64,000 nt of DNA. Origin: Sinorhizobium mexicanum. Its GTDB lineage: Bacteria; Pseudomonadota; Alphaproteobacteria; Rhizobiales; Rhizobiaceae. The translations under genes were made by a program, and so were the position numbers. The notes beneath the pieces were generated by a model that worked only from the letters and a program-made list of their open reading frames with translations, had not been told where the DNA came from and made no database searches. Positions within the stretch are counted from its first letter, which is position 1. Every line of letters starts with the position of its first letter. Of the stretch, positions 1-8,123 are shown piece by piece. The stretch spans positions 310,001 through 374,000 of the forward strand of contig NZ_CP041241.1 in the NCBI RefSeq assembly GCF_013488225.1, read 5' to 3'.

Positions 1-141
1 GTTCTGAGCGTCGATCGCGCCCGCCGTCTCGACGCTGAAGCCGCGAAAGCTCAGGCCAATTCGATGGGGGCGGCCGGGACTGCACGTGTCCGGAAAGAGA
101 CAAAAGCCGGCGATTTCGGTCACCTCGGATTCAAGGAGTAA
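1..141 (+). CDS. 3' end of an unrecognised gene (partial)
   Basis: Frame 1 is open from the first base and closes with TAA at 139-141, giving 46 C-terminal residues that end in GHLGFKE. Codon use is GC-rich at third positions, as in the neighbours, so this looks like real coding sequence entering from upstream. The stop lies 4 bases before the likely TTG start of the next gene, so the two probably share an operon. The tail is too short and too variable to assign a family. It could be another sugar-acid enzyme given the gene that follows, but that is only context. Confidence 0.6.
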   Translation, partial: VLSVDRARRLDAEAAKAQANSMGAAGTARVRKETKAGDFGHLGFKE

Positions 142-145
142 TCCA

Positions 146-1294
146 TTGGACAGCTCAACCAGCGTTTTCGCCAGCGGAATGTTTGTCGGCCGTGCCTGGT
201 CGCCCGAAGTGGAGGGGCCGATCCTGGTGGCGGTCCGCAACGGCCGTGTCTACGACATTACCTCGAAACAGGCTGCAACCATGCGCGACCTGCTTGAGCT
301 GGAGGCACCGGCCGCATTCGTGAGCAAGGCGGAGGGCAAGGACGTCGGTTCGCTCGCGGAGTTGCTCTCGATCCGGGAGGCTACACTGTCGCAACTGCAT
401 CTTCTCGCACCCGTCGATCTCCAGGCGGTAAAGGCCTGCGGCGTGACTTTTGCGCGCTCCATGATCGAGCGGGTGATCGAAGAGCGCGCCGCCGGCAACC
501 CCGAGCGCGCCGCCGGCATCCGCGAAAAGGTCGCCCAGATCATCGGCACGAGCTTGCGCGATCTGAAGGCGGGCTCCGAGACCGCGCAGAAGGTCAAGGC
601 CGCGCTGATCGAGGAAGGCCTCTGGTCGCAATATCTCGAAGTCGGGATCGGCCCGGACGCGGAAGTCTTCACCAAGTCACAGGTGATGTCCTCGGTCGGA
701 ACGGGTGCTGCTGTCGGCCTGCATCCGATCTCGAACTGGAATAACCCCGAGCCGGAGATCGTGCTGGCCGTTGACAGCCAAGGCAAGATCAAAGGCGTCA
801 CCCTCGGCAACGACGTCAATCTTCGCGATGTCGAGGGTCGCTCCGCGCTCCTCCTCGGCAAGGCCAAGGACAACAACGCCTCCTGTGCGATCGGCCCGTT
901 CTTCCGTCTGTTCGACGACACTTATTCGATCGAGGACGTCCGCAATGCGGAACTCGATCTCGCCGTCGAAGTTGAGGATGGTTTCGTGCTGCGCGGCAAG
1001 AGTTCCATGAAGGAAATCAGCCGCGATCCCCTCGATCTCGTCGCCCAGACCCGCGGCCGGCACCACCAATATCCCGACGGCTTCGTGCTCTTCCTCGGCA
1101 AGCTCTTCGCACCCGTCGAGGACCGCGACGCGCCGGGCCAAGGCTTCACGCACAAGATCGGCGACGTGGTGACCATCTCCAACGGCCAGCTCGGTGCGCT
1201 CGTCAACCGTGTGAAACTCTCGACCGAGTGCCCGGAATGGACGTTCAGTGCCTCGCATCTGATGCGCAACCTGGCACGGCGTGAGCTGATCTAG
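146..1294 (+). CDS. XylX-type FAH-family 2-keto-3-deoxy sugar acid dehydratase
   Basis: A 382-residue protein of the fumarylacetoacetate hydrolase superfamily. It closely resembles Caulobacter XylX (2-keto-3-deoxy-D-xylonate dehydratase) in length and in blocks such as LLAPVDLQ, RVIEERA, WNNPEPE (about residue 198), GNDVNLRD, KDNNASCAIGPFFRLFD, SRDPLDLV and HQYPDGF. The expected role is dehydration of a 2-keto-3-deoxy pentonate in a Weimberg-type route. I chose the TTG at 146 because AAGGAG sits at 133-138, right before it. The in-frame GTG at 86 would overlap the upstream gene by 56 bases and has no clear ribosome site. The substrate (xylonate or arabinonate series) cannot be fixed from sequence. 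Confidence 0.85.
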   Translation: MDSSTSVFASGMFVGRAWSPEVEGPILVAVRNGRVYDITSKQAATMRDLLELEAPAAFVSKAEGKDVGSLAELLSIREATLSQLHLLAPVDLQAVKACGVTFARSMIERVIEERAAGNPERAAGIREKVAQIIGTSLRDLKAGSETAQKVKAALIEEGLWSQYLEVGIGPDAEVFTKSQVMSSVGTGAAVGLHPISNWNNPEPEIVLAVDSQGKIKGVTLGNDVNLRDVEGRSALLLGKAKDNNASCAIGPFFRLFDDTYSIEDVRNAELDLAVEVEDGFVLRGKSSMKEISRDPLDLVAQTRGRHHQYPDGFVLFLGKLFAPVEDRDAPGQGFTHKIGDVVTISNGQLGALVNRVKLSTECPEWTFSASHLMRNLARRELI

Positions 1295-1657
1295 TCTCGT
1301 TCATCCGTGGTCTTCGCCGCGCAACCGAGCGGTTTGCCGGGCAGTCGGTCCCGGTTTCCGCCCTTCGCGCGGTGTAGTGACCCTGTAACCAGTCAAGGTG
1401 CGCGCGAACTGGCTCCGGCGCTGAAGCGCCTCGTATGCGCATTGTATTGCTGGACGGCGCCATTGCTCGAGGCATCTCGCCAGTGAATGGCAAGTGGATT
1501 TCTGAGTTTGAACGGCCATCCCCTAGCGGATCACGCGTCAGGTTGCGGTCGGTGCCTATTGTCGGAGGCGAGCCTGGCAGCGATCGGCCATTTGCATCTT
1601 GCAAAGCGGCTCCATATGTGAACAATATCTTTACATAAGAAAAACGAGGAGGAGATC
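1295..1657. other. Intergenic region, no gene supported
   Basis: About 360 bases between two co-oriented genes. A 67-codon plus-strand frame (1435-1638) exists, but it lacks a ribosome site and family resemblance. The right end becomes AT-rich and carries an operator-like sequence, so this stretch most likely holds the terminator of the left gene and the promoter of the MaoC/CoA-transferase operon. Confidence 0.5.
1613..1643. promoter_or_regulatory. Putative IclR-type operator upstream of the MaoC operon
   Basis: The element TTTACATAAGAAAA (1630-1643), with TATGTGAA just before it, resembles the perfect palindrome at 6565-6582 and the two elements near 5584-5616. All four share a (C/T)A(C/A)A-T-AGAA-like core. 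It sits just upstream of the strong ribosome site at about 1645-1655. Binding by the IclR protein encoded at 5668-6456 is inferred from shared sequence and gene neighbourhood. Confidence 0.4.
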
Positions 1658-1756
1658 ATGCTCGACGACTGCGGTCGCGCCCTTTTGATAAGCACGACCA
1701 ATAATGGCCAACTGCGGAACCTGGCGCGAATCTGTGCAGGACTTCCTCATGAATGA
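1658..1756 (+). CDS. Possible 32-residue leader ORF ahead of MaoC
   Basis: ATG at 1658 follows an excellent ribosome site (GAGGAGGAG) and opens 32 codons ending in TGA at 1754-1756. The ATG of the MaoC gene (1749) lies inside its last codons in another frame, an overlap typical of translational coupling. The peptide has no recognised family. It may be a translated leader, or the remnant of an older start region after a frameshift. The strong ribosome site attached to this frame, rather than to the enzyme, is what makes it noteworthy. Confidence 0.4.
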   Translation: MLDDCGRALLISTTNNGQLRNLARICAGLPHE

Positions 1757-2300
1757 ATTCGCACCGACCGTCGGCGTCTCGACGACGCGCCCCTCCGACA
1801 TGCCGGACGATCATGCGGCCCTTCCGGTCTGGAACGCGGAGAATTGGTTTTACGAGGACTGGCCGGTCGGTCAGCGCATTCGTTCGTTGCGCAGGACGAT
1901 CTCGGAGAGCGACAGCCACCTGTTCAACACGCTGGTCGTCGACATTCACCCTTACGTCCAGGATCAGATGTTCGCGGAGCGCGAAGGAATTTTCGGTCGT
2001 CGCCTGGTGGCTGGCGCCTTTGTCTTCTCGGCCGGTCTCGGCCTCGTCGCCACGAACTGTGTCAACGCCTTTTCCTATGGCTACGACAAGCTGCGTTTCA
2101 TCAAGCCGGTCTTTCTGGGCGACACGATCTACACGATCCGCACCAACATGGACAAAACACCGCGCTACAAGGAGTTGGGCCTGATCCGAGCCAGCTACCA
2201 GGTCTTCAAGAACGAGGGCGAACCGGTGCTCTACTGCGAGCACCTGCAGACGGTGAAATACAGGAATCCGGCAGACTTCGCCGGCAAGACAGAGAAATAA
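1749..2300 (+). CDS. MaoC-like (R)-hydratase / dehydratase family protein
   Basis: A 183-residue hot-dog-fold protein of the MaoC family, which hydrates enoyl-CoA or related thioesters. Visible family blocks are [16 protein letters not shown] and [15 protein letters not shown] followed by GDTI. The canonical G-D-x-x-P-x-H box of the active site is only loosely kept ([10 protein letters not shown]). I start at ATG 1749; an in-frame ATG at 1704 has no ribosome site. It precedes a CaiB/BaiF CoA-transferase by 8 bases. A second MaoC paralogue at 13517 shares the FSYGYD-LRF block, so both may serve the same catabolic block. Confidence 0.8.
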   Translation: MNEFAPTVGVSTTRPSDMPDDHAALPVWNAENWFYEDWPVGQRIRSLRRTISESDSHLFNTLVVDIHPYVQDQMFAEREGIFGRRLVAGAFVFSAGLGLVATNCVNAFSYGYDKLRFIKPVFLGDTIYTIRTNMDKTPRYKELGLIRASYQVFKNEGEPVLYCEHLQTVKYRNPADFAGKTEK

Positions 2301-2308
2301 GAACAGCG

Positions 2309-3469
2309 ATGCACGAGGAAAACGAACTGCCACTTGCCGGTCTTGTCGTCGTCGACATGAGCCAGTTTCTCTCCGGTCCTTATTGCTCCCTGAGGCTGAT
2401 GGACCTCGGTGCGCGCGTCATCAAGATCGAGCGCCCGGACGGCGGCGATCTTTCGCGCCGCCTCTACCTGAGCGACACCGAGATCGGTGGCGACTCCACG
2501 ATTTTCCACGCAATCAATCGTGCCAAGGAGAGCTTGGCAATCGATCTCAAGGACGAAGCGGACGTGGCGGCACTGAAGGCGCTGCTCGCCAGGGCCGACG
2601 TCCTGATCCAGAACTTCCGACCGGGCGTCATCCAACGGCTCGGGCTCGACTACGAGGCCGTTCGGGCGATCAATCCACGCATCGTCTACGCTTCGATCAG
2701 CGGCTATGGGGAAGAGGGTCCCTGGGTCACGCGCCCCGGTCAAGACCTTCTGGCGCAGGCACGCTCCGGCGTGATGTGGCTGAACGGCGACGAAGCGCAA
2801 GGGCCGGTCCCTTTCGGTCTTGCCGTTGGCGACATGCTTGCCGGCGCCGCCGCCGCACAGGGCATTCTCGCTGCCCTCGTCCGCCGCGGCATATCCGGCA
2901 AAGGCAGCCTCGTTGAAACGAGCCTGCTCGAAGCGCTGGTCGATTTCCAGTTCGAGGTGCTGACGACCCACCTCAACGATGGCAGACGGCTGCCGAAGCG
3001 CTCCGATTTCCGCAGCGCTCACGCTTATCTGTCCGCACCTTATGGGGTCTATCCGGCCAAGGATGGCTATCTCGCCATTGCGATGACGCCGATCTCAAGA
3101 CTTGCCCAGCTGCTCGAGATGCCGCAGCTCGCACCCTATTGCGACGACCCGTCTTCCTGGTTCTCCGCGCGCGACGAGATCAAGACCCTGATCGCGGAGC
3201 GCATCGGCGAGAACACCGTTGGCCATTGGTTGGCAGTGCTCGAACCGGCCGACATCTGGTGCGCTCGCGTGCTCAACTGGAACGAGTTGCTTGAGAGCGA
3301 CGGTTTTCGCGTCCTCGACATGCTGCAGACCGTCAATCGCGAAGACGACGTGTCGATCCTGACGACGCGTTCGCCGCTGCGGGTCAACGGTCGGCGCGCT
3401 CAGGTCGACCGCGCGGCCCCACGGATCGGCGAACACAGTGCATCCATTCGCGAGGAATTCGGCCTATGA
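2309..3469 (+). CDS. CaiB/BaiF family (class III) CoA-transferase
   Basis: A 386-residue class III CoA-transferase. Such enzymes move CoA between carboxylic acids through an aspartyl-CoA thioester. Seen here: N-terminal GLVVVDMSQFLSGP, GARVIKIERPDGGD, the NFRPGV block, and GQDLLAQARSG, whose Asp (about residue 146) matches the catalytic aspartate of formyl-CoA transferase. The reading frame is open upstream to 1844, but ATG 2309 is chosen since it follows the MaoC stop and the conserved N-terminus begins there. It overlaps the next gene by ATGA. With MaoC it suggests activation and hydration of an acid intermediate; the substrate is unknown. Confidence 0.88.
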   Translation: MHEENELPLAGLVVVDMSQFLSGPYCSLRLMDLGARVIKIERPDGGDLSRRLYLSDTEIGGDSTIFHAINRAKESLAIDLKDEADVAALKALLARADVLIQNFRPGVIQRLGLDYEAVRAINPRIVYASISGYGEEGPWVTRPGQDLLAQARSGVMWLNGDEAQGPVPFGLAVGDMLAGAAAAQGILAALVRRGISGKGSLVETSLLEALVDFQFEVLTTHLNDGRRLPKRSDFRSAHAYLSAPYGVYPAKDGYLAIAMTPISRLAQLLEMPQLAPYCDDPSSWFSARDEIKTLIAERIGENTVGHWLAVLEPADIWCARVLNWNELLESDGFRVLDMLQTVNREDDVSILTTRSPLRVNGRRAQVDRAAPRIGEHSASIREEFGL

Positions 3470-4605
3470 GCATCACCTTGAAAGGCATGACGTGGAGCCA
3501 TCCGCGCGGCTACGATCCCATGGTGGCGTGTTCCCGGCTCTGGCAGGAAAAGACCGGGGTTGCCATCCACTGGGAGAAGCGCTCGCTGCAGGATTTCGAG
3601 ACCTATCCGGTCGAGGAACTGGCCAAGGCTTATGACCTGATCGTTATCGATCACCCGCATGTCGGGCAGATCACCAACGAAGGGTGCCTCGCGCCCCTCG
3701 ACGTGGCCGGCCGGGAGGCCGAATGTCAGGCGCTGGCTGCGAGCTCAGTCGGGCAATCCTATCCAAGCTACGCCTGGAACGGGCGCCAATGGGCCTTTCC
3801 GATCGATGCTGCGACACAGGTCCAGGCCTGGCGTCCGGACCTTGGCGACCGTGTTTCGAACTGGTCCGACCTGCTTTACCTCGCCCGCACGGGTGCCGTG
3901 CTGCTGCCGCTGCGGCCGCCGCATTCGCTGATGAGCTTCTATACTCTCTGCGGCAATCTCGGTCATCCCTGCGCGGTGGACGGACAAACAGACCTCGTCG
4001 ACCACGAAGGGGGTGTGGCCGCCTTCGAGATGCTTCGTGAGCTTGTCTCGCTTATCGATCCAGCCTGCTTCGAGATGGATCCGATCGCTGTACTGGAGGC
4101 GATGTCAGGACCGGAGGCAACGGCCGCCTGCGCCCCGTTGATTTACGGCTATGTCAGCTATTCCATTGCCGGTTTCAGGCCATCGCTTATCCTGTTTGGC
4201 GACATCCCGGTTGCCGGCCAGAATGGCCCGAGCGGTTCTGCGCTCGGTGGAACAGGAATTGCCGTCTCCGCCTTCTCGTCGTCCATCAGGCAAGCGAGCG
4301 ATTTTGCCTATTGGGTTGCAAGCGGAGAGGTGCAGCGCCAGACCTACGCCTTTGGTGGCGGACAAGCCGGACACGGCGACGCCTGGGACGACGATGCGGT
4401 GAACGCGGCAACGGCCGACTTTTACCGCGCGACCCGCGCGACGCTGGAAGCCGCCTGGGTGCGTCCGCGACACGATGGCTACATGCCATTCCAGCAGGCG
4501 GCCTCGGATCGCATCAACAGCGGGCTGCTGCGCAAGGAAAAGGCGAGGCAGGTCGTAGACGATCTTAACCGGCTCTTCGTCGAGAGCTTCGCCAATAAGG
4601 TGTGA
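3466..4605 (+). CDS. Solute-binding-protein-like protein lacking a signal peptide
   Basis: A 379-residue protein that looks like a family-1 extracellular solute-binding protein: an N-terminal MTWSHPRGYDP strand/turn, a DLIVIDHPHVG block, WAFPIDAATQVQAWRPD, and a C-terminal helical part ending in IN-SGLL-type sequence. Unlike a true importer subunit it has no signal peptide, lipobox or hydrophobic N-terminus, and there is no permease in its operon. Its ATG overlaps the CoA-transferase stop (ATGA), so the two are tightly coupled. It may be a cytoplasmic ligand-binding partner of the CoA-transferase/MaoC pair. Function unknown beyond the fold resemblance. Confidence 0.65.
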   Translation: MSITLKGMTWSHPRGYDPMVACSRLWQEKTGVAIHWEKRSLQDFETYPVEELAKAYDLIVIDHPHVGQITNEGCLAPLDVAGREAECQALAASSVGQSYPSYAWNGRQWAFPIDAATQVQAWRPDLGDRVSNWSDLLYLARTGAVLLPLRPPHSLMSFYTLCGNLGHPCAVDGQTDLVDHEGGVAAFEMLRELVSLIDPACFEMDPIAVLEAMSGPEATAACAPLIYGYVSYSIAGFRPSLILFGDIPVAGQNGPSGSALGGTGIAVSAFSSSIRQASDFAYWVASGEVQRQTYAFGGGQAGHGDAWDDDAVNAATADFYRATRATLEAAWVRPRHDGYMPFQQAASDRINSGLLRKEKARQVVDDLNRLFVESFANKV

Positions 4606-4718
4606 CGACAAACGTCGGAGATGTGCGATGGGCCCGTCTCCGACGCTTGCACAATATGTCCGCAACCGGCGGCTTATGCCTTGCCTGCGGGTGCGCTGCC
4701 ACGACTGGCCGCGCCGCT

Positions 4719-5555
4719 CTACGCGAGCCTCCAGATCCGACGGGCGTTTGCCGAGAGCAGCTTTGTCCGTTCGTCAGGACTGCAGCCGTTGAGCAACGCG
4801 TGGGTGGTCGCAACCCAGGTGGAGAGGTTGCCGCCGAGGGTGCAGACCGGCCAATCGCTGCCCCAGACGACGCGGTCCCAGCCGAAGACGCCGATCGTAT
4901 GTTCGACGTAAGGTCGCAGCGTCTCGGCATTCCAGCTTTCATCGGCATAGGCGACGACGCCGGAAATCTTGGCGACAACGTTCGGCCGTCGCGCGATCTC
5001 GCTTATGTGCTCGCACCAGGGATGCTCGGCGCCGCTGCGAATATCGGGAACACCGCAATGGTCGAGCACGAACTGCAGATCGGGCACGAGATCGGCAAGA
5101 GCGATGGCCTTTGGGATCTGGTGCGGCAAGACGCAGAGATCGAAGGTAAAGCGGCTGCCGGCAAGCCGCTTGAGGTTCTCGCGGAAGACGGCACCGTCGG
5201 ACAGATCGTCGGGGACGACATGCAAGACGCGACGAAAACCCTTGACGAGAGGATCGCCCTGCTGCCGTTCGAGATAGGCGGCGAAGCCATCCTCTTCCGG
5301 GCGGCACGCGGCAATCGCGCCCTTGAGCAGACTGCCCTCCCGTCGTGAAAGCTGCCCAACTTCGCTGGTCTCCATCTCGATCTCACGCGGATCGACATCG
5401 ACTTCCATGTGCAACGCGGTATCGATGCCGACACGCCGAGCTTCCGCCTCATAAGTCGAATAGAGAAAGTCCCGATCCAGGGCGGGAACACCTCCTAGCC
5501 AAGGATAGGTCAGCGCGGACTTGTTGATGAGATGCAGATGGGTATCGACGATCAA
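4719..5555 (-). CDS. Amidohydrolase-family lactonase (L-fuconolactonase-like)
   Basis: A 278-residue TIM-barrel metal hydrolase of the COG3618 amidohydrolase group, which contains L-fuconolactonase and 2-pyrone-4,6-dicarboxylate lactonase. It starts MIVDTHLHLI, with the H-x-H metal site at residues 6-8, has FVLDHCGVPD in the middle and ends the barrel with VVWGSDWPVC, whose Asp is the catalytic base. It is transcribed toward the CoA-transferase operon and has operator-like elements in its promoter. L-fuconate dehydratase in the neighbouring operon makes L-fuconolactone the best substrate guess. Confidence 0.8.
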   Translation of the reverse strand: MIVDTHLHLINKSALTYPWLGGVPALDRDFLYSTYEAEARRVGIDTALHMEVDVDPREIEMETSEVGQLSRREGSLLKGAIAACRPEEDGFAAYLERQQGDPLVKGFRRVLHVVPDDLSDGAVFRENLKRLAGSRFTFDLCVLPHQIPKAIALADLVPDLQFVLDHCGVPDIRSGAEHPWCEHISEIARRPNVVAKISGVVAYADESWNAETLRPYVEHTIGVFGWDRVVWGSDWPVCTLGGNLSTWVATTHALLNGCSPDERTKLLSANARRIWRLA

Positions 5556-5583
5556 GATCAGGCCTCCTCCGTATGCCTCACCC

Positions 5584-5616
5584 TCTCACATAAGAAGAAC
5601 CCATTCAAATAAGAAA
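5584..5616. promoter_or_regulatory. Two operator-like elements upstream of the lactonase gene
   Basis: TCTCACATAAGAA (5584-5596) and TTCAAATAAGAAA (5604-5616) stand 20 bases apart, about two helical turns, in the promoter region of the minus-strand amidohydrolase. Both resemble halves of the palindrome at 6565-6582. The spacing fits a dimer-of-dimers IclR regulator, but this is inferred. Confidence 0.4.
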
Positions 5617-5667
5617 TTTTGCGGGTTGATCGTGACGTCAAGCGCCGACGCTTTTGTCGGCGCCTGC

Positions 5668-6456
5668 TCATTCAGACGATTGCGCCACGTCCGATCCAGC
5701 GAGCACCGAAAGCTGTGTCGCCGCGTTGCGCAAGAGCGATATGGTCTCGGTGATATCGGGAGCAGATGGCGCGTTGACCAGCGCGATATAGGGAATGGTC
5801 AGGGCTGCGATGCCGCGTCCATCGGGACCAAGAATGGGAGCTGAAAGGTTGTAGACCCCTGCCGTCTGCGCGCTCGCCATCATTTCGTAGCCACGCTCGC
5901 GGATCTGGTCGAGACGCGCATAGAATTCCGGCCCGAGCGAGATCTCGTCCTTGCTGCGTGCGTGCTCGGAAATCATCATCTCACGCTCCTCAGGGGTGCG
6001 GAAGGCGAGCAGAACATGCCCGGAACCGGTGTCGAACAGGCTGATATGTGAGCCGACCCTAATCGAGATACCCCAATAGTCCGGCGCTTCCTGCTGGGCA
6101 ATGACCACGGCGGAGCCTCGATCGAACACCGTCAACTGGTTTGCCTGCTTGGACTTTTGCGCAAGGTCGCGCATCAGAGGCGTCGCATAGGAGACGAGGC
6201 GCCGCACCGGCGCGTGCAACTGGGCTAGACCGAAAAGCTTCAGTGTCAGGGCATAGCGGTCGCCATCGATACGCGTGACATAGCCACGGCGCACGAGCCG
6301 GTCGAGCATCCGGTAGAATTCGTTCGGGCTGCGATTGAGCCTCTTCGATATCTCAGCCTGCGTCAGGCCGCCATCGACGCTCGCAAGCAGTTCGAGAATG
6401 TCAAGTCCCTTGTCCAGCGCGGGGGCGCGGTAGCGATCGGAGTCTTCAGCGTCCAT
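5668..6456 (-). CDS. IclR-family transcriptional regulator
   Basis: A 262-residue IclR regulator. The winged helix-turn-helix covers about residues 15-80 (ALDKGLDILELLAS, LTQAEISKRLNRSPNEFYRMLDRLVRRGYV), and the GAF-like effector domain follows (DTGSGHVLLAF, YNLSAPILGPDGRGIAALTIPY). Start at ATG 6456, ahead of conserved sequence; the longer upstream frame runs through the promoter. It is divergent from the ABC-transport operon with a perfect palindrome between. It probably controls this operon, the lactonase and the MaoC operon in response to a sugar-acid ligand. Confidence 0.88.
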   Translation of the reverse strand: MDAEDSDRYRAPALDKGLDILELLASVDGGLTQAEISKRLNRSPNEFYRMLDRLVRRGYVTRIDGDRYALTLKLFGLAQLHAPVRRLVSYATPLMRDLAQKSKQANQLTVFDRGSAVVIAQQEAPDYWGISIRVGSHISLFDTGSGHVLLAFRTPEEREMMISEHARSKDEISLGPEFYARLDQIRERGYEMMASAQTAGVYNLSAPILGPDGRGIAALTIPYIALVNAPSAPDITETISLLRNAATQLSVLAGSDVAQSSE

Positions 6457-6564
6457 GAGCGTCCTCCTTAGTGAATAGGAATATCCATATACGCAGAGAG
6501 AGCCGTCGACAAAAGAAAGTTTGCCCTTGACGGACGATAAAATCGTTGTTTGTATATGAATTAG

Positions 6565-6582
6565 TTTCTCACAAATGAGAAA
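6565..6582. promoter_or_regulatory. Perfect palindrome in the iclR / ABC-operon intergenic region
   Basis: TTTCTCACAAATGAGAAA is a 7-base perfect inverted repeat with a 4-base centre, located 40 bases before the solute-binding gene start and 109 bases before the iclR start. Position and symmetry fit the operator of the divergently encoded IclR protein. Confidence 0.6.
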
Positions 6583-6622
6583 TGCGCGCCGGGAATAGGG
6601 GCGCTTCAGTGGAGGAGAGGTT

Positions 6623-7942
6623 ATGAACAGGCTGCTTTCCGGCGTCTCGGCCGGAGTCATCATGCTCGCCTGCGCAGTGGGAGCGGCCAGTGCCGCGGAA
6701 CTGCCCGGCAAGTTCGAGGGCGTCACCATCGACGCCAAGCTGATTGGCGGACAGCAATACGAAAAGCTCTATGAGCGGATCGCGGAATGGGAGAAGGCGA
6801 CCGGCGCCAAGGTCAACATCCTGTCGAAGAAGAACCACTTCGAACTGGACAAGGAGATCAAGTCGGATATCGCCACGGGCGGCATCAGCTGGTGCGTCGG
6901 CTCGAATCACTCCTCCTTCGCCCCGCAGTATCCCGATATCTACACCGATCTCTTCGCCCTGCTTCCGTCGGACGAGATCGCGAAGTTCGTTCCGGCCGTA
7001 ATCGACGCCTCGACGCTCGGCGGCAAGCTCGTCATGCTTCCGCGCGCGCAGTTCGACGTCTCGGCGCTCTACTATCAAAAGAGCCTCTATCAGGACGACG
7101 CCAAGAAGGCCGCCTTCAAGGAAAAGTACGGCTACGACCTTGCGCCGCCGGATACCTGGGCCCAGGTCAGCGACCAGGCCGAATTCTTCGCGGCCCCTCC
7201 GAACTTCTACGGCACGCAGTTTGCTGGCAAGGAAGAGGCCATCAATGGCCGCTTTTATGAAATGCTGGTCGCCGAGGGCGGCGAATACCTCGACAAGGAT
7301 GGTCGTCCGGCCTTCAACTCGGAGGCGGGTGTCAAGGCGCTCGACTGGTTCGTCAAGCTCTACAAGGACAAGGCTGTGCCCCCGGGCACGACGAACTATC
7401 TCTGGGACGATCTTGGTCAGGGCTTTGCGTCCGGCTCGATCGCCGTCAATCTCGACTGGCCCGGCTGGGCAGGCTTCTTCAACGATCCGAAGTCATCGAA
7501 GATTGCCGGCAATGTCGGCGTCAAGGTTCAACCGGCAGGCTCCTCGGGCAAGCGCACAGGCTGGTCCGGTCACCATGGCTTCTCGGTTACGGAGGATTGC
7601 GCCAACAAGGAGGCGGCCGCATCGCTCGTCTGGTGGCTGACCAACGAGGACAGCCAGAAACTGGAATCGGCGTCCGGTCCGCTGCCGACGCGCACCGCCG
7701 TGTGGGAGTACAACATCAAGGCTGCCGAAGGCGACGCCTACAAGACCGAGGTGTTGCAGGCGTTCCAGGAAGCGGCCAAACACGCATTCCCGGTTCCGCA
7801 GACGGCGGAATGGATCGAAATCTCCAACGCCGTCTATCCTGAACTCCAGGCCGCCATCCTCGGCGACAAGACGTCGAAGGAGGCGCTCGACGCCGCCGCC
7901 GAAAAGGCAACCGGCATCCTGGAAGATGCTGGAAAGCTCTGA
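6623..7942 (+). CDS. ABC transporter periplasmic sugar-binding protein (CUT1 type)
   Basis: A 439-residue solute-binding protein with a clear Sec signal peptide (MNRLL followed by a hydrophobic core; cleavage near AASA-AE, residue 24). Family-1 features include the N-terminal GQQYEKLYERIAEWEKATGAKV segment and the SGPLPTRTAV block near the C-terminus. GGAGAGG upstream supports the ATG at 6623. It captures the substrate for the two permeases and ATPase that follow. A strong hairpin lies just after its stop codon, a common way to keep the binding protein in excess over membrane subunits. Confidence 0.9.
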   Translation: MNRLLSGVSAGVIMLACAVGAASAAELPGKFEGVTIDAKLIGGQQYEKLYERIAEWEKATGAKVNILSKKNHFELDKEIKSDIATGGISWCVGSNHSSFAPQYPDIYTDLFALLPSDEIAKFVPAVIDASTLGGKLVMLPRAQFDVSALYYQKSLYQDDAKKAAFKEKYGYDLAPPDTWAQVSDQAEFFAAPPNFYGTQFAGKEEAINGRFYEMLVAEGGEYLDKDGRPAFNSEAGVKALDWFVKLYKDKAVPPGTTNYLWDDLGQGFASGSIAVNLDWPGWAGFFNDPKSSKIAGNVGVKVQPAGSSGKRTGWSGHHGFSVTEDCANKEAAASLVWWLTNEDSQKLESASGPLPTRTAVWEYNIKAAEGDAYKTEVLQAFQEAAKHAFPVPQTAEWIEISNAVYPELQAAILGDKTSKEALDAAAEKATGILEDAGKL

Positions 7943-7955
7943 ACGGTAAATAAGC

Positions 7956-7991
7956 AAGGCGGCGCCGATACCAAGGTGCCGGCGCCGCCTT
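7956..7991 (+). terminator. Intercistronic hairpin after the ABC binding-protein gene
   Basis: A perfect 12-base inverted repeat (AAGGCGGCGCCG / CGGCGCCGCCTT) with a 12-base loop lies 13 bases after the stop codon. No T-run follows, so it is more likely an mRNA 3'-end stabiliser or attenuator than a full terminator. It would explain differential expression within the operon. Confidence 0.6.
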
Positions 7992-8123
7992 CGCCCATTC
8001 CTGCGCAGCTCCTCGGATCAAGGCGACCCGAGGGAAAATCATGCCGCAAGTTTCAGCCTTGCAGCGCCCCTTGCGCGCCGCGCCTGACGCGCGGCGTTGT
8101 CATGTCACCCTCAGGAATGCCTG

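Noticed and set aside
1435..1638. 67-codon plus-strand open frame before the MaoC operon
   Set aside because: No ribosome site, no family resemblance, and its right half overlaps the operator-like promoter region.
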